Shown in pieces: positions 9,559 to 17,193 of a DNA stretch of 64,000 bases; the first letter of the stretch is position 1; every line of letters starts with the position of its first letter. Under the pieces are notes generated by a model, which ran no database searches, was not told the DNA's origin, and saw only the letters and a list, made by a program, of their open reading frames with translations. Source of the stretch: Chitinophaga sp. SYP-B3965 (GTDB lineage Bacteria > Bacteroidota > Bacteroidia > Chitinophagales > Chitinophagaceae). The position numbers and the translations under genes are program-made. Location of the stretch: positions 186,001 through 250,000 of the forward strand of contig NZ_WJFD01000001.1 in assembly GCF_009647655.1 (NCBI RefSeq), written 5' to 3'.

Positions 9559-9745
9559 CCCCGCATCTTTTCGGTTATTTATACTTGAAGAATTTTTTCA
9601 CCGCAACTTTGTTGCCGTTAACGAGTTATTTCTTGACGTTTACCAACTCGCGTTGTTCCGGTATAACATATAATCCTACATTTAGTATAGGGTTTTCATA
9701 GGATATATGGTCATTGTAGTAACTCTTTGCAATAATGATCATAAT

Positions 9746-9774
9746 AAAGGCCTCTCGCTTGCGGGAGGCTTTTT
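9746..9774 (+). terminator. Intrinsic terminator after the LytTR gene
   Basis: A 13-bp stem containing two G-T pairs (AAAGGCCTCTCGC with GCGGGAGGCTTTT) has a TT loop and is followed by T-rich DNA. It lies almost 190 bases after the LytTR stop. Confidence 0.75.
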
Positions 9775-9795
9775 ATTTTAAGGAGTCCGAACAAA

Positions 9796-9828
9796 CAAAA
9801 AGGCCTCCCGAGAAGCGGGAAGCCTTTA
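9796..9828 (-). terminator. Intrinsic terminator after the HtrA gene
   Basis: The stem AAAGGC/GCCTTT plus TCCCG/CGGGA has one internal mismatch and a 5-base loop, with a T5 tract on the minus strand. It sits about 32 bases after the htrA stop and resembles the opposing terminator at 9746. Confidence 0.75.
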
Positions 9829-9860
9829 ATCCTAACCTATAAAACCTATATGAAAACTCT

Positions 9861-11399
9861 TTAGAATGCTACGCTATTGCTCAGATCAAGATCGTAGTAA
9901 TAGATATTCGCCTGGCGGTCCGTCATATAAAATCCTTCTAATCTCACTGATTTCTTTCCCTGTAAGGCGCTTTTCAATGCATCTACAGATTCGATCTTGT
10001 CACTGCCTGCTTTCAGGATCACGAAATTGGATTTCATATTTGTCTGTTTCTTGATGATCCCACTGTTCAGGTTGGTGACCATCACCCCGCCTTCCATGCC
10101 CAGGCGCTGGGCAATCTCTTTGGGTAAAGGCCTCAATTCAGCCCCCAGGTAATCGAGTACGCCCGGTTTAACAATGCCCGTATTCCCGTCGAGGTTCTTC
10201 AGGATTGCGTTGGCCGTGTACTCTTTGTCATTGCGTGTATAATTTATACTCACTCTGTCACCTGGTTTGTATCGGCTGATCTGTTCCATTAACTCCGGAA
10301 CAGAAGAGGTATTCACCCCGTTTATCTTTGTGATAATATCTCCTTCTTTGATGCCTGCAGCCGCCGCAGCGCCTGTGGCCGGAACACCCAGTACTTTGAT
10401 CCCAACCAGGTCTCTGCTCATGTTGAGCGAGCGCAACTGGGATTCAGACATCTGGGAGGGATCCTGGTATTCAATACCCAGGTAAGCCCTTTGCACGTTC
10501 CCGAACTTCATCAGGTCATTCACTACTTTCCTTACCAGGTTCACCGGGATGGCGTAGGAATAGCCTGCGTAGGCGCCTGTTGGAGAAGCAATGGCGGAAT
10601 TGATCCCTACCAGTTCTCCGGCGGTATTGATCAGTGCACCACCGCTATTTCCCTGGTTCACCGCCGCATCCGTTTGTATAAAGGATTCGATGGCTGACCT
10701 GCGCTGCCGGGTATTGATCCCTATGGCGCGGGATTTGGCGCTCACGATGCCCGCTGTTACCGTGGTTTCCAGGTTCAGCGGATAACCTACTGCCAGTACC
10801 CATTGGCCTACCTGTATCTCGTCTGAATTACCATATATAAGATAAGGCAGGTTAGTGGCGTCTATCTTGATCACTGCCAGGTCTGTATTGGGATCCGTCC
10901 CGATCACCTTGGCGGTGTATGTTTTATTATTGCTGAGGGTAACGGAGATCTCATCCGCATCGTCCACCACGTGATTGTTGGTAACGATGAACCCATCATC
11001 GGAGATCAGTACTCCTGAACCGGAAGCCATCTGGCCTGGTATGTAATACCGGCGGCCGCCTTCTTCCTCCTGGTCAAACTGTTCTCCAAAGAACTCTTCG
11101 ATCAAACTCCTTCTCTTCTGCAGGTTATTGTTCACCTGCTTGGGATTGATCTTTGTTTTAAGATGCACAACTCCCGGTGTACCTATTTTCGCTGCCTGCT
11201 GGAAATCAGTGGGCGGCGTGAGGTTATTGTTGGGCATTGTACCGGGCATGTATTTGGCGTAATTGACAGGGATATCATCGGAACCGTTCTGGAATAGTCC
11301 TTCCGGTTTAGGTGCAAAGTATTTGCTGTAAACAAATATGCTCCCTGCGGCAGTAATTACACTAATTAAAAAGGTGGCGGCAACTTGTTGAAATTTCAT
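9861..11399 (-). CDS. Do/HtrA-family periplasmic serine endoprotease
   Basis: Degrades or refolds misfolded envelope proteins. The 512-residue product starts with a signal sequence or N-terminal anchor (about 5-25). The trypsin-like domain carries the complete triad: H143 (VTNNHVV), D173 (TDLAV) and S252 (QGNSGG). Two PDZ domains follow. The first (about 305-395) contains the carboxylate-binding segment AYLGIEY. The second (about 410-505) is divergent and ends in SVAF. Length and layout match DegP/DegQ-like proteases of Bacteroidota. It is a single-gene unit flanked by its own terminator. Confidence 0.93.
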   Translation of the reverse strand: MKFQQVAATFLISVITAAGSIFVYSKYFAPKPEGLFQNGSDDIPVNYAKYMPGTMPNNNLTPPTDFQQAAKIGTPGVVHLKTKINPKQVNNNLQKRRSLIEEFFGEQFDQEEEGGRRYYIPGQMASGSGVLISDDGFIVTNNHVVDDADEISVTLSNNKTYTAKVIGTDPNTDLAVIKIDATNLPYLIYGNSDEIQVGQWVLAVGYPLNLETTVTAGIVSAKSRAIGINTRQRRSAIESFIQTDAAVNQGNSGGALINTAGELVGINSAIASPTGAYAGYSYAIPVNLVRKVVNDLMKFGNVQRAYLGIEYQDPSQMSESQLRSLNMSRDLVGIKVLGVPATGAAAAAGIKEGDIITKINGVNTSSVPELMEQISRYKPGDRVSINYTRNDKEYTANAILKNLDGNTGIVKPGVLDYLGAELRPLPKEIAQRLGMEGGVMVTNLNSGIIKKQTNMKSNFVILKAGSDKIESVDALKSALQGKKSVRLEGFYMTDRQANIYYYDLDLSNSVAF

Positions 11400-11632
11400 A
11401 TGGTGCCTTGGTTTTAAAGGGTCAAAAGAATTGGAAAAGATCCTCCTCTTAAGTTAATCAATTTACATGCCTGTCACACAAAATTAACGATGAACGGAGG
11501 ATATATGTTATAACACGGAAGTATTTAACAGATATTTATGGGATTCGTTAAAGGCTCCTTAAATTAAACGTTACAGGCACTGCCAAAAGTATGGCAATGC
11601 CTGTCAGTATAACAATCTTTAATGTCATTTTG

Positions 11633-12649
11633 TTAGAGGGAATGCAGGAAGGCCGCGGTATCCACGCCATCTGCATAATCACTCAGCGAAGGTTTTTGCG
11701 CCTGGCCAAATGGAATGGCATCCCGGGCAACGAGGCATTGCAGGTCTTCATTTTTCCTGAGTTGTTCTTCCAGTTCTTCGCGGTTGCTGTAGTAACCATA
11801 ATGCAACACGCTGATAGGTGAAAAGAGGCTTTCATTTTCCTGCAGCAGGATGCTGTCGTTGGTAAGGCAGGGTGTTGTATTCAGTAAGAACAAAGCGAGG
11901 TTGTAATCGAAATTGTTCTTGTACTTATTGTGATCTGCCATGTACGCATACTTCGTTAAAGCTTCCAGCAGGGGACCTAATTCATATCCTTCCGGTATAT
12001 ACACTTTGGTCACGTTCCGGCAACCCAGTCCGAAATACAACATCACGTCATCTGACAGTGCCAGGAGTTCTTCCGTGGTTTCATCTCCTTTCAGGATGGC
12101 AACGGAAGTACGGTTGCGGCGGATGATATGCGGGTATTTGGCGAAATAGTAGTTAAAGTAACGCGCGGAGTTGTTGCTGCCGGTGGCAATGTAGGCCTCA
12201 CAGTCCTTCAGCATGTCCTGGGTGGTGGTGTATTCTGCGGCTTCAGGATACCATTCCTGCAGCTTATTGAGCAGGTGAGGCAGCAGCACATTGTCCTTGG
12301 AGGACAATTTGATGCGGATATCATGCCCGCTGAGGAAACCGGTGAGCCAGTCGTGGAAACCTACCAGGGGAATATTTCCCGCGGCTACGATCCCCACCTT
12401 TTTACGTTGGGCCGGTTGGCCGAAACCGGGATATTGGGCCAGCCATTGCTCCAATTTGGGCCTGTCCAGGTAATATTGACAGATATTATTGATCGACAGA
12501 TCAATGAATTCCGGGGTGAACCAGCCATTTTGCACATACGCCCTTTGCTTCACCGCCAGGAGGTTTTCCCGCTCTTCTTCCGTACCCTGACCACTCATAT
12601 ACGCTCCCAGGCGCTGCAGTGCTGTTAATTTTTGCGATAATTCCATCAT
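11633..12649 (-). CDS. Acyl-CoA reductase, LuxC-like
   Basis: Predicted to reduce a fatty acyl thioester to an aldehyde using NADPH. The 338-residue protein belongs to the aldehyde-dehydrogenase-like LuxC superfamily but is shorter than classical LuxC (about 480). It has the nucleotide-binding GNIPLVG motif (91-97) and the probable catalytic Cys 210 in LYFGLGCRNV. The start may be either of two adjacent ATGs (12649 or 12646). It is divergent from the dicluster ferredoxin with only 92 bases between them. That pairing is common in Bacteroidota and suggests linked redox chemistry, although the physiological substrate is not established. Confidence 0.8.
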   Translation of the reverse strand: MMELSQKLTALQRLGAYMSGQGTEEERENLLAVKQRAYVQNGWFTPEFIDLSINNICQYYLDRPKLEQWLAQYPGFGQPAQRKKVGIVAAGNIPLVGFHDWLTGFLSGHDIRIKLSSKDNVLLPHLLNKLQEWYPEAAEYTTTQDMLKDCEAYIATGSNNSARYFNYYFAKYPHIIRRNRTSVAILKGDETTEELLALSDDVMLYFGLGCRNVTKVYIPEGYELGPLLEALTKYAYMADHNKYKNNFDYNLALFLLNTTPCLTNDSILLQENESLFSPISVLHYGYYSNREELEEQLRKNEDLQCLVARDAIPFGQAQKPSLSDYADGVDTAAFLHSL

Positions 12650-12664
12650 TTCCCGGAAAATAAA

Positions 12665-12698
12665 TTGAGTATTTTTAATTGAAGATATTCTATTTTTG
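12665..12698 (+). promoter_or_regulatory. Bacteroidota-type promoter of the ferredoxin gene
   Basis: TTG at 12665-12667 is followed after 23 bases by an exact TAnnTTTG element (TATTTTTG, 12691-12698). The predicted transcript start is about 12703, which leaves a leader of roughly 40 bases before the ATG at 12742. Confidence 0.6.
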
Positions 12699-12741
12699 AA
12701 GCAAAATTAATGGCTTACATCCTAAACAAAAAGTTTGAAAC

Positions 12742-13089
12742 ATGGCAATTAAGATAACAGACGAATGTATAAACTGCGGCGCATGTGAACCCGAATGCCC
12801 AAATAATGCCATTTATGAAGGCGGTGTAGAGTGGGCATTAGCCGATGGTACTACCGTTAAAGGATCCTATACCCTGATGGATGGATCGGTGCTGGATGCG
12901 GATCAGCGTAATGCTCCTGTAAGTGTGGATACTTATTATATCGTTCCCAATAAATGTACAGAATGCCAGGGTTTCCATGAGGAACCTCAGTGTGCGGCGG
13001 TTTGTCCGGTAGATTGCTGCGTTCCTGACGAAATGTACCAGGAAACAGTGGACGATCTGATGGAGAAGAAGTCCAGGCTGCACCTTTAA
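12742..13089 (+). CDS. 4Fe-4S dicluster ferredoxin
   Basis: A 115-residue soluble electron carrier with two [4Fe-4S] clusters. The first binding set is C9, C12, C15 and C19 ([12 protein letters not shown]). The second is near residues 74-95 ([18 protein letters not shown]). The insertion between the two motifs is larger than in clostridial 2[4Fe-4S] ferredoxins and contains an acidic linker. It faces the acyl-CoA reductase gene head to head, so it may supply or take electrons in the same pathway (inference). Confidence 0.9.
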   Translation: MAIKITDECINCGACEPECPNNAIYEGGVEWALADGTTVKGSYTLMDGSVLDADQRNAPVSVDTYYIVPNKCTECQGFHEEPQCAAVCPVDCCVPDEMYQETVDDLMEKKSRLHL

Positions 13090-13117
13090 GCTGCAAATGA
13101 CAAGTTGATCATACCCG

Positions 13118-13150
13118 TCCGGCCAGGTTATTCCAGGCCGGATTTTTTTT
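13118..13150 (+). terminator. Intrinsic terminator after the ferredoxin gene
   Basis: TCCGGCC (13118-13124) pairs with GGCCGGA (13136-13142), with further GG/CC pairing inside the loop, followed by eight Ts. The T tract lies only 15 bases before the ddl -7 element. Confidence 0.85.
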
Positions 13151-13165
13151 ACTCATTTACCTTTT

Positions 13166-13173
13166 TATTTTTG
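13166..13173 (+). promoter_or_regulatory. Exact -7 element very close to the ddl start
   Basis: TATTTTTG matches TAnnTTTG exactly and ends five bases before the ATG at 13179. With the usual spacing the transcript would start within about 2 bases of the ATG, so the mRNA would be leaderless. No TTG is seen at the -33 position, which is taken up by the upstream terminator T tract. Confidence 0.45.
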
Positions 13174-13178
13174 TTTTG

Positions 13179-14168
13179 ATGAAAAACATAGCCCTGGTAG
13201 CCGGTGGATATTCCGGAGAATATGTAATATCCGTTCAGAGCGCTGCAGTGATCGAAAAGAACATCGATGCTGCTTTATACACTGTTTACAAGATCATTAT
13301 CACCAAAGAGGGATGGAATTACACTGCCCCGGACGGAGGTGTGTTTGCAATAGATAAGAATGATTTCAGCCTCACCGTAGCCGGAAAGAAGATCATCTTC
13401 GATGCGGTGTTCATTGGCATCCATGGTACGCCGGGAGAAGATGGCCGCCTGCAGGGTTATTTTGAAATGCTCGATATCCCGTATACCAGCTGCGGCATGG
13501 TTACTTCTGCGCTTACCTTCAACAAAAGCTATTGCAATAAGGTAGTAGCCGCACTGGATGTGGTGAAAGTGAGCCGTTCTGTACATCTCTTCCGCAATAA
13601 ACCTTATGACTCAGCTGCCATTTTTAAGCAACTGCGTTTGCCTGTTTTTGTGAAACCCGCAGAAGGCGGCAGTAGCATCGGCATGAGCAAAGTAAATTCA
13701 GCAGAAGACCTGGAACAGGCTATCGTCAAAGCATTTAAAGAAGATAGCCAGGTATTGATAGAGGAATTCATCAAAGGCACGGAAGTGACCTGCGGTATGT
13801 TCTTTGCCAAAGGGCAGCTGCATGTATTGCCACTCACAGAGATCCGCAGCACGAAGGAATTCTTTGATTATGAAGCGAAATATACGCCGGGCATTACCAA
13901 TGAGGTAACACCCGCTGAAATTCCGGAAACGGCAGCGGATCATATCCGTACTGTTGGGAAGGAATTATATCACCGCCTGAACTGCAAGGGCATTGTAAGG
14001 GCGGATTTTATCCTGGAAGAGGGCACAGGAGCGGTGTATTTCCTGGAAGTGAACACGATGCCCGGGCAGAGTGAGAACAGCCTGGTACCGCAGCAGGTTC
14101 GCGCTGCTGGCATGACTTTACAGGCGTTTTACGGCATGCTTATTGAAGAATGCCTAAGCAACAAATAA
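13179..14168 (+). CDS. ddl: D-alanine--D-alanine ligase
   Basis: Joins two D-alanines for peptidoglycan precursor synthesis in the cytoplasm. The 329-residue ATP-grasp enzyme has the N-terminal VAGGYSGEY loop, IHGTPGEDG, the serine-rich ATP loop EGGSSIGMSKV, and the metal-binding and product loop LEVNTMPGQS near the C-terminus. The ATG at 13179 is preferred over the TTG directly before it. It is followed after 25 bases by a PASTA-domain gene, so the two cell-wall genes probably form an operon. Confidence 0.95.
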   Translation: MKNIALVAGGYSGEYVISVQSAAVIEKNIDAALYTVYKIIITKEGWNYTAPDGGVFAIDKNDFSLTVAGKKIIFDAVFIGIHGTPGEDGRLQGYFEMLDIPYTSCGMVTSALTFNKSYCNKVVAALDVVKVSRSVHLFRNKPYDSAAIFKQLRLPVFVKPAEGGSSIGMSKVNSAEDLEQAIVKAFKEDSQVLIEEFIKGTEVTCGMFFAKGQLHVLPLTEIRSTKEFFDYEAKYTPGITNEVTPAEIPETAADHIRTVGKELYHRLNCKGIVRADFILEEGTGAVYFLEVNTMPGQSENSLVPQQVRAAGMTLQAFYGMLIEECLSNK

Positions 14169-14193
14169 AACAAGGCATCTATCCATACAAACT

Positions 14194-15021
14194 ATGAAAC
14201 TATTCGATAAGATCACTAAACGCTCCTTTGGCTATAACCTGCTGGTCATCATCGGGTTAATTGTGCTGATCGGCATTATCTTCTTTGGTTCGCTCGGTTT
14301 CTTTACCCGCCATGGCGAGGTAATAACCGTTCCGGACGTAAGGGGCAAAAGTATTAAAGACGCCACCGCTACCCTGGAAGGGCTGGGGTTTGACGTGGAA
14401 GTGCGGGACTCCATTTACATTGATACGATACCGGCATTGCTGGTGTATGAACAAACTCCTGAACGCGGGGATGTGGTGAAAGTGAACCGTACTGTTTACC
14501 TTACTGTCAACAAAGTGGTGCCGCCGATGGTACCCATGCCGGACCTGGAAGGTCTTACTTTCCGCAGTGCGGAAATGACCTTGAGGGCCCGCCGCCTGAA
14601 TATCGGGGATACGATCTATAAACCGGACTTCGCTACGAATACAGTATTGCAGCAATTGCTGAACGGTAAACCTATCAAACCGGGGAAAGAGATCCCTGAG
14701 GGCAGTAATATCACGCTCGTGCTGAGCAGTGGTACCGGCAGTATGGAGAACCCGGTGCCTGAGATAGTGGGGCTCACTTATATGGAGGCAAGGGAAGTCC
14801 TGGCGGCCAGCAACCTGAATATCGGTACGGTGCTGATAGACGGCGGCGTAACGGATACCCTGGGTGCCTTTGTGTTCAAGCAAAGCCCTGCCCGCAGGAA
14901 TGAACTGCATGAGCTGAACCTCATCCGCGCCGGTGAAAGCGTAGACCTTTGGCTCTCTGCGGCCCGCCCGGTGAAAGACAGTGTGGCGGCCCCGGTGCAG
15001 CAACCTGCAGAAGAGAAGTAA
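14194..15021 (+). CDS. PASTA-domain membrane protein
   Basis: Probably binds peptidoglycan or its precursors outside the inner membrane. The 275-residue protein has a short basic N-terminus, one membrane helix (about 14-37, LLVIIGLIVLIGIIFFGS), and three PASTA repeats starting at about 43 (VITVPDVRGKS), 113 (MVPMPDLEGL) and 187 (NPVPEIVGLTYMEA). There is no kinase domain, unlike PknB-type PASTA proteins. Its place directly after ddl supports a wall-related role. Confidence 0.85.
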   Translation: MKLFDKITKRSFGYNLLVIIGLIVLIGIIFFGSLGFFTRHGEVITVPDVRGKSIKDATATLEGLGFDVEVRDSIYIDTIPALLVYEQTPERGDVVKVNRTVYLTVNKVVPPMVPMPDLEGLTFRSAEMTLRARRLNIGDTIYKPDFATNTVLQQLLNGKPIKPGKEIPEGSNITLVLSSGTGSMENPVPEIVGLTYMEAREVLAASNLNIGTVLIDGGVTDTLGAFVFKQSPARRNELHELNLIRAGESVDLWLSAARPVKDSVAAPVQQPAEEK

Positions 15022-15051
15022 TATATTTATCTTTGTAAAAATAAAAGCATC

Positions 15052-15357
15052 ATGCAAAACATAACAGCAGAAGAACTGAAGCAGCGTATCGATAATGGTG
15101 AGGCGCTGAACATCGTTGACGTTCGTGAACCACATGAGCATGCAGAATTCAACATTGGTGGGATACTGAAGCCGCTTGGTGATGTACGTGCGATGGATAT
15201 AGATGAACTGGAAAGCCTGAAAGATAAAGAAGTGATCGTTTATTGCAGAAGTGGTAACCGCAGCGGGCAGGCAGCTATGTTGCTGGAAACGATGGGGTTT
15301 ACGAATGTGGTGAATTTGCAGGGGGGGATGTTGAGATGGCAGGAGGTTATTAAATAA
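15052..15357 (+). CDS. Single-domain rhodanese-like protein
   Basis: A small cytoplasmic sulfur-transfer or persulfide-handling protein. The 101 residues form one rhodanese fold, with the active-site Cys65 in the loop YCRSGNRSG and the conserved VDVREPHEH segment near 22-30. It is 30 bases downstream of the PASTA gene and may be read from the same transcript. The terminator starts 3 bases after its stop. Confidence 0.9.
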   Translation: MQNITAEELKQRIDNGEALNIVDVREPHEHAEFNIGGILKPLGDVRAMDIDELESLKDKEVIVYCRSGNRSGQAAMLLETMGFTNVVNLQGGMLRWQEVIK

Positions 15358-15360
15358 TTG

Positions 15361-15391
15361 AAAAAGCCGCTCTGTAAGGAGCGGCTTTTTT
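15361..15391. terminator. Bidirectional terminator, copy 1 of a duplicated sequence
   Basis: A 12-bp perfect stem (15361-15372 with 15379-15390) has loop TGTAAG and A/T tracts on both sides. It serves the rhodanese gene on the plus strand and the small genes on the minus strand. It differs by a single loop base from the terminator at 16379-16408. Confidence 0.85.
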
Positions 15392-15421
15392 GTTTGTGGT
15401 TTTGATGATATTCCTTTTACT

Positions 15422-15709
15422 TTACGGTAAATACTGAGCGGCGGTTTCGGCTACGCTTGCTTCTTCCAGTGCGGCTTCTGCTGCTTCTGCTGCTTCGGCC
15501 TTTTTGCCTATTTCTATCCATCTCTCCTCCCGGGCCCTCTCCTCGGAATATCTCTGTGCATTTAGCCTGCGTAGTTCTGATTCTTCTTTCTCAGCAGGAG
15601 TCGGAATCGGCATATATAACTCGGACTTTAATGACCACTTTATGCCAGCCGCTATTTTTTCCTGCCGTAATTCTTCTTCGTATTCATCTACTAAATCTTT
15701 CATGAACAT
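15422..15709 (-). CDS. Small acidic coiled-coil-like protein of unknown function
   Basis: A 95-residue, Glu/Ala/Arg-rich protein that I cannot assign to a family. It begins MFMKDLVDEYEEELRQEK (the second Met, at 15703, is an alternative start) and has a Pro-rich hinge at about 33-38 (MPIPTP). A long charged helix follows (EERAREERWIEIGKKAEAAEAAEAALEEA). It lies 50 bases after the 154-residue gene on the same strand and probably shares its promoter at 16264. The pairing of a small helical protein with the upstream gene could be functional, but no toxin-antitoxin or other system can be named from sequence. Confidence 0.55.
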   Translation of the reverse strand: MFMKDLVDEYEEELRQEKIAAGIKWSLKSELYMPIPTPAEKEESELRRLNAQRYSEERAREERWIEIGKKAEAAEAAEAALEEASVAETAAQYLP

Positions 15710-15759
15710 AATAGTAAGTTTTAAATATTGGTGTATGAAAAAATGTTATCTCAAAAAGG

Positions 15760-16224
15760 TTATTTCAACTTGAAAACATAATAGTTAAATAGTGGTTTGG
15801 TATTCATAAATGTTTCCTTCTCCAGCGGTATTAATTTGGAATGAACATCTGTAAAGTCAAACGGATTTTCGTATTGTTTCTTTCCAAATCTAGTGATCCT
15901 TACATAATATTTCATGCCGTGGAGTTTGAAATATTGACGCAGATATTCAAAGTTTCCTTTGATAAGCCTGTGATAAAAAGCGGCGCGCCTGCTATCTGAA
16001 CCATCTATGCCTAAAGAATGGCGAGGATGATTTTGGTCTAAAGGGCCAAATGACAGATTAAACAGATTCGATTCTAATTCATGCGTTTTAGTGCTGATCT
16101 CCATATGTAAAGGAACGGCTGATCCGTCTGTCAGTTCTGTTGTAAAAGTACTTTTATGTAAATCATCAGAAACCGGCGCTACATCATACACTTCGTCAAA
16201 ATTGAGTTTTAACAAATGGGCCAT
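15760..16224 (-). CDS. Unknown protein, possibly DUF6934-like
   Basis: A 154-residue soluble protein. The start is placed at 16224 because the sequence before it (GTT ATG) lines up with the start of the related module at 16669. An ATG nine bases upstream (16233) is also possible. Visible features are an N-terminal LKLNFDEVYDVAP, a central NLFNLSFGPLD, then RRAAFYHRLIKGNFEYLRQYF and a basic MKYYVRITRFGKKQY segment. The NLxFG turn and overall layout faintly recall the DUF6934 family of Bacteroidota, but I am not confident of that. It is transcribed with the 95-residue gene downstream. Confidence 0.55.
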   Translation of the reverse strand: MAHLLKLNFDEVYDVAPVSDDLHKSTFTTELTDGSAVPLHMEISTKTHELESNLFNLSFGPLDQNHPRHSLGIDGSDSRRAAFYHRLIKGNFEYLRQYFKLHGMKYYVRITRFGKKQYENPFDFTDVHSKLIPLEKETFMNTKPLFNYYVFKLK

Positions 16225-16249
16225 AACAAACATTAATTGAATGAAAATT

Positions 16250-16293
16250 ACATCTTCGTCTTACTAAATTAAAGTAATGTAAAATTACGCCAA
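16250..16293 (-). promoter_or_regulatory. Promoter and conserved start-of-transcript, module 1
   Basis: TTG (16293-16291), 19 bases, then TAATTTAG (16271-16264), one base off TAnnTTTG. The region just downstream, 16268-16250, is identical over 19 bases to 16721-16703 in the second module. The conserved block covers part of the -7 element and the predicted first bases of the RNA. Confidence 0.55.
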
Positions 16294-16378
16294 TATCCAG
16301 TGCACCCTCATTTTTTACACGAACACTTTATCACTTTTAGAAGAGATTATATCACTTTGGTAGTATTTCTAATAATGT

Positions 16379-16409
16379 AAAAAGCCGCTCTGTGAGGAGC
16401 GGCTTTTTT
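16379..16409 (-). terminator. Terminator, copy 2 of a duplicated sequence
   Basis: A 12-bp perfect stem (16379-16390 with 16397-16408) has loop TGTGAG and lies directly after the stop of the 86-residue gene. It is nearly identical to the terminator at 15361. Confidence 0.85.
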
Positions 16410-16669
16410 TATTTTGAGGATTTAACTCTTAGTAGTTTGGATATTAGGTTGTTTGACTTTCTCATTTTGTCTTTTAGAGAGAGGGCGGCCATATGCTCCA
16501 TTTGGGATGCCCTTATTTTCGCTTGTGTTTCTTCAAATCTGGCTCTACGGCTTTCTCGTGGTTCTCTTAAAAATGCCAGGCAGGTTTCTCTATCTAAACA
16601 TCTAAGTAAAGCTCTCATAGTAGCTCTTCCACTTTTTCTTCTATGCACTTCCATTTCTTCTAAGGTCAT
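16409..16669 (-). CDS. Small basic helical protein of unknown function
   Basis: An 86-residue Arg/Lys-rich protein with no family that I recognise. The start MTLEEMEVHRRK at 16669 is chosen because the longer frame (to 16759) would begin upstream of the predicted promoter. It looks like a single long amphipathic helix (RRARFEETQAKIRASQMEHMAALSLKDKM) with a basic end. It has its own promoter (16717-16744) and terminator, and both resemble those of the neighbouring module. The opposite strand is also open here but lacks these signals. Confidence 0.5.
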   Translation of the reverse strand: MTLEEMEVHRRKSGRATMRALLRCLDRETCLAFLREPRESRRARFEETQAKIRASQMEHMAALSLKDKMRKSNNLISKLLRVKSSK

Positions 16670-16702
16670 AACGAAAAGGATTTTGGTTAAATGGATAAAA
16701 TC

Positions 16703-16744
16703 ACATCTTCGTCTTACTAAAATGGAGTGACGTAATTTACACAA
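16703..16744 (-). promoter_or_regulatory. Promoter and conserved start-of-transcript, module 2
   Basis: TTG (16744-16742), 17 bases, then CATTTTAG (16724-16717). Bases 16721-16703 repeat exactly the 19 bases at 16268-16250. The surrounding 25 or so bases are also similar, including a shared TAATTT/ACGT-type stretch. Confidence 0.5.
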
Positions 16745-16781
16745 AATTGTATTACACATTCTTTTGGAGCCCCGATAATTT

Positions 16782-17174
16782 CTACACCCTCACCGATACA
16801 ATCGCAGTAGCCTCAATCTCCACCAGCAACTCCGGACTGATCAGCTTGCTCACCTCCACCATCGTAGTAGCCGGCCTTATAGCCTGAAAGAACTCCCCAT
16901 GCGCACGGCCAACTTCTTCCCATCTGGAAATATCTGTTACGTATATGCGCGTGCGTATTACATCATGCAGTGAGGCGCCTGCTTTCACCAATGCTGCTTC
17001 AATTTTGGCAAGGGCATGTTTGGTTTGTTCGTAGGGATCGTTGAGGCCGATCACTTTATCTCCGTCCTGGGAAACGGTGCCGGATACTTCTACTACATTG
17101 CCGATCCTCACTGCGCGGGAATAGCCCACTTTTGCTTCCCATGGAGCTCCTGAACTAATGTTTAAGCGTTGCAT
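16782..17174 (-). CDS. RidA/YjgF-family protein
   Basis: RidA proteins hydrolyse reactive enamine or imine intermediates released by PLP enzymes and amino-acid oxidising enzymes. The 130-residue length and pattern fit: an N-terminal SSGAPWEAKVGYSRAV, VSGTVS, the segment DVIRTRIYVTDIS with the conserved Arg, and EVSKLISPELLVEIEATA with the conserved Glu. It is the last gene of the seven-gene leftward directon, 19 bases after the previous stop. It may detoxify an unstable intermediate of that pathway (inference). Confidence 0.88.
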   Translation of the reverse strand: MQRLNISSGAPWEAKVGYSRAVRIGNVVEVSGTVSQDGDKVIGLNDPYEQTKHALAKIEAALVKAGASLHDVIRTRIYVTDISRWEEVGRAHGEFFQAIRPATTMVEVSKLISPELLVEIEATAIVSVRV

Positions 17175-17193
17175 ATGCAGGGGTATTTATGAC

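Larger units (their letters stand above)
9559..9860. other. Intergenic region with two opposed terminators
   Basis: This 302-base interval between convergent genes holds the two terminators listed separately at 9746-9774 and 9796-9828. The first 185 bases are AT-rich with several weak inverted repeats (CGAGTT/AACTCG) but no recognisable gene or RNA family. Confidence 0.4.

Noticed and set aside
16392..16730. Plus-strand frame of 112 codons opposite the 86-residue gene
   Set aside because: It would start inside the terminator stem at 16379-16409 and read through the minus-strand promoter. The transcription signals support the other strand.
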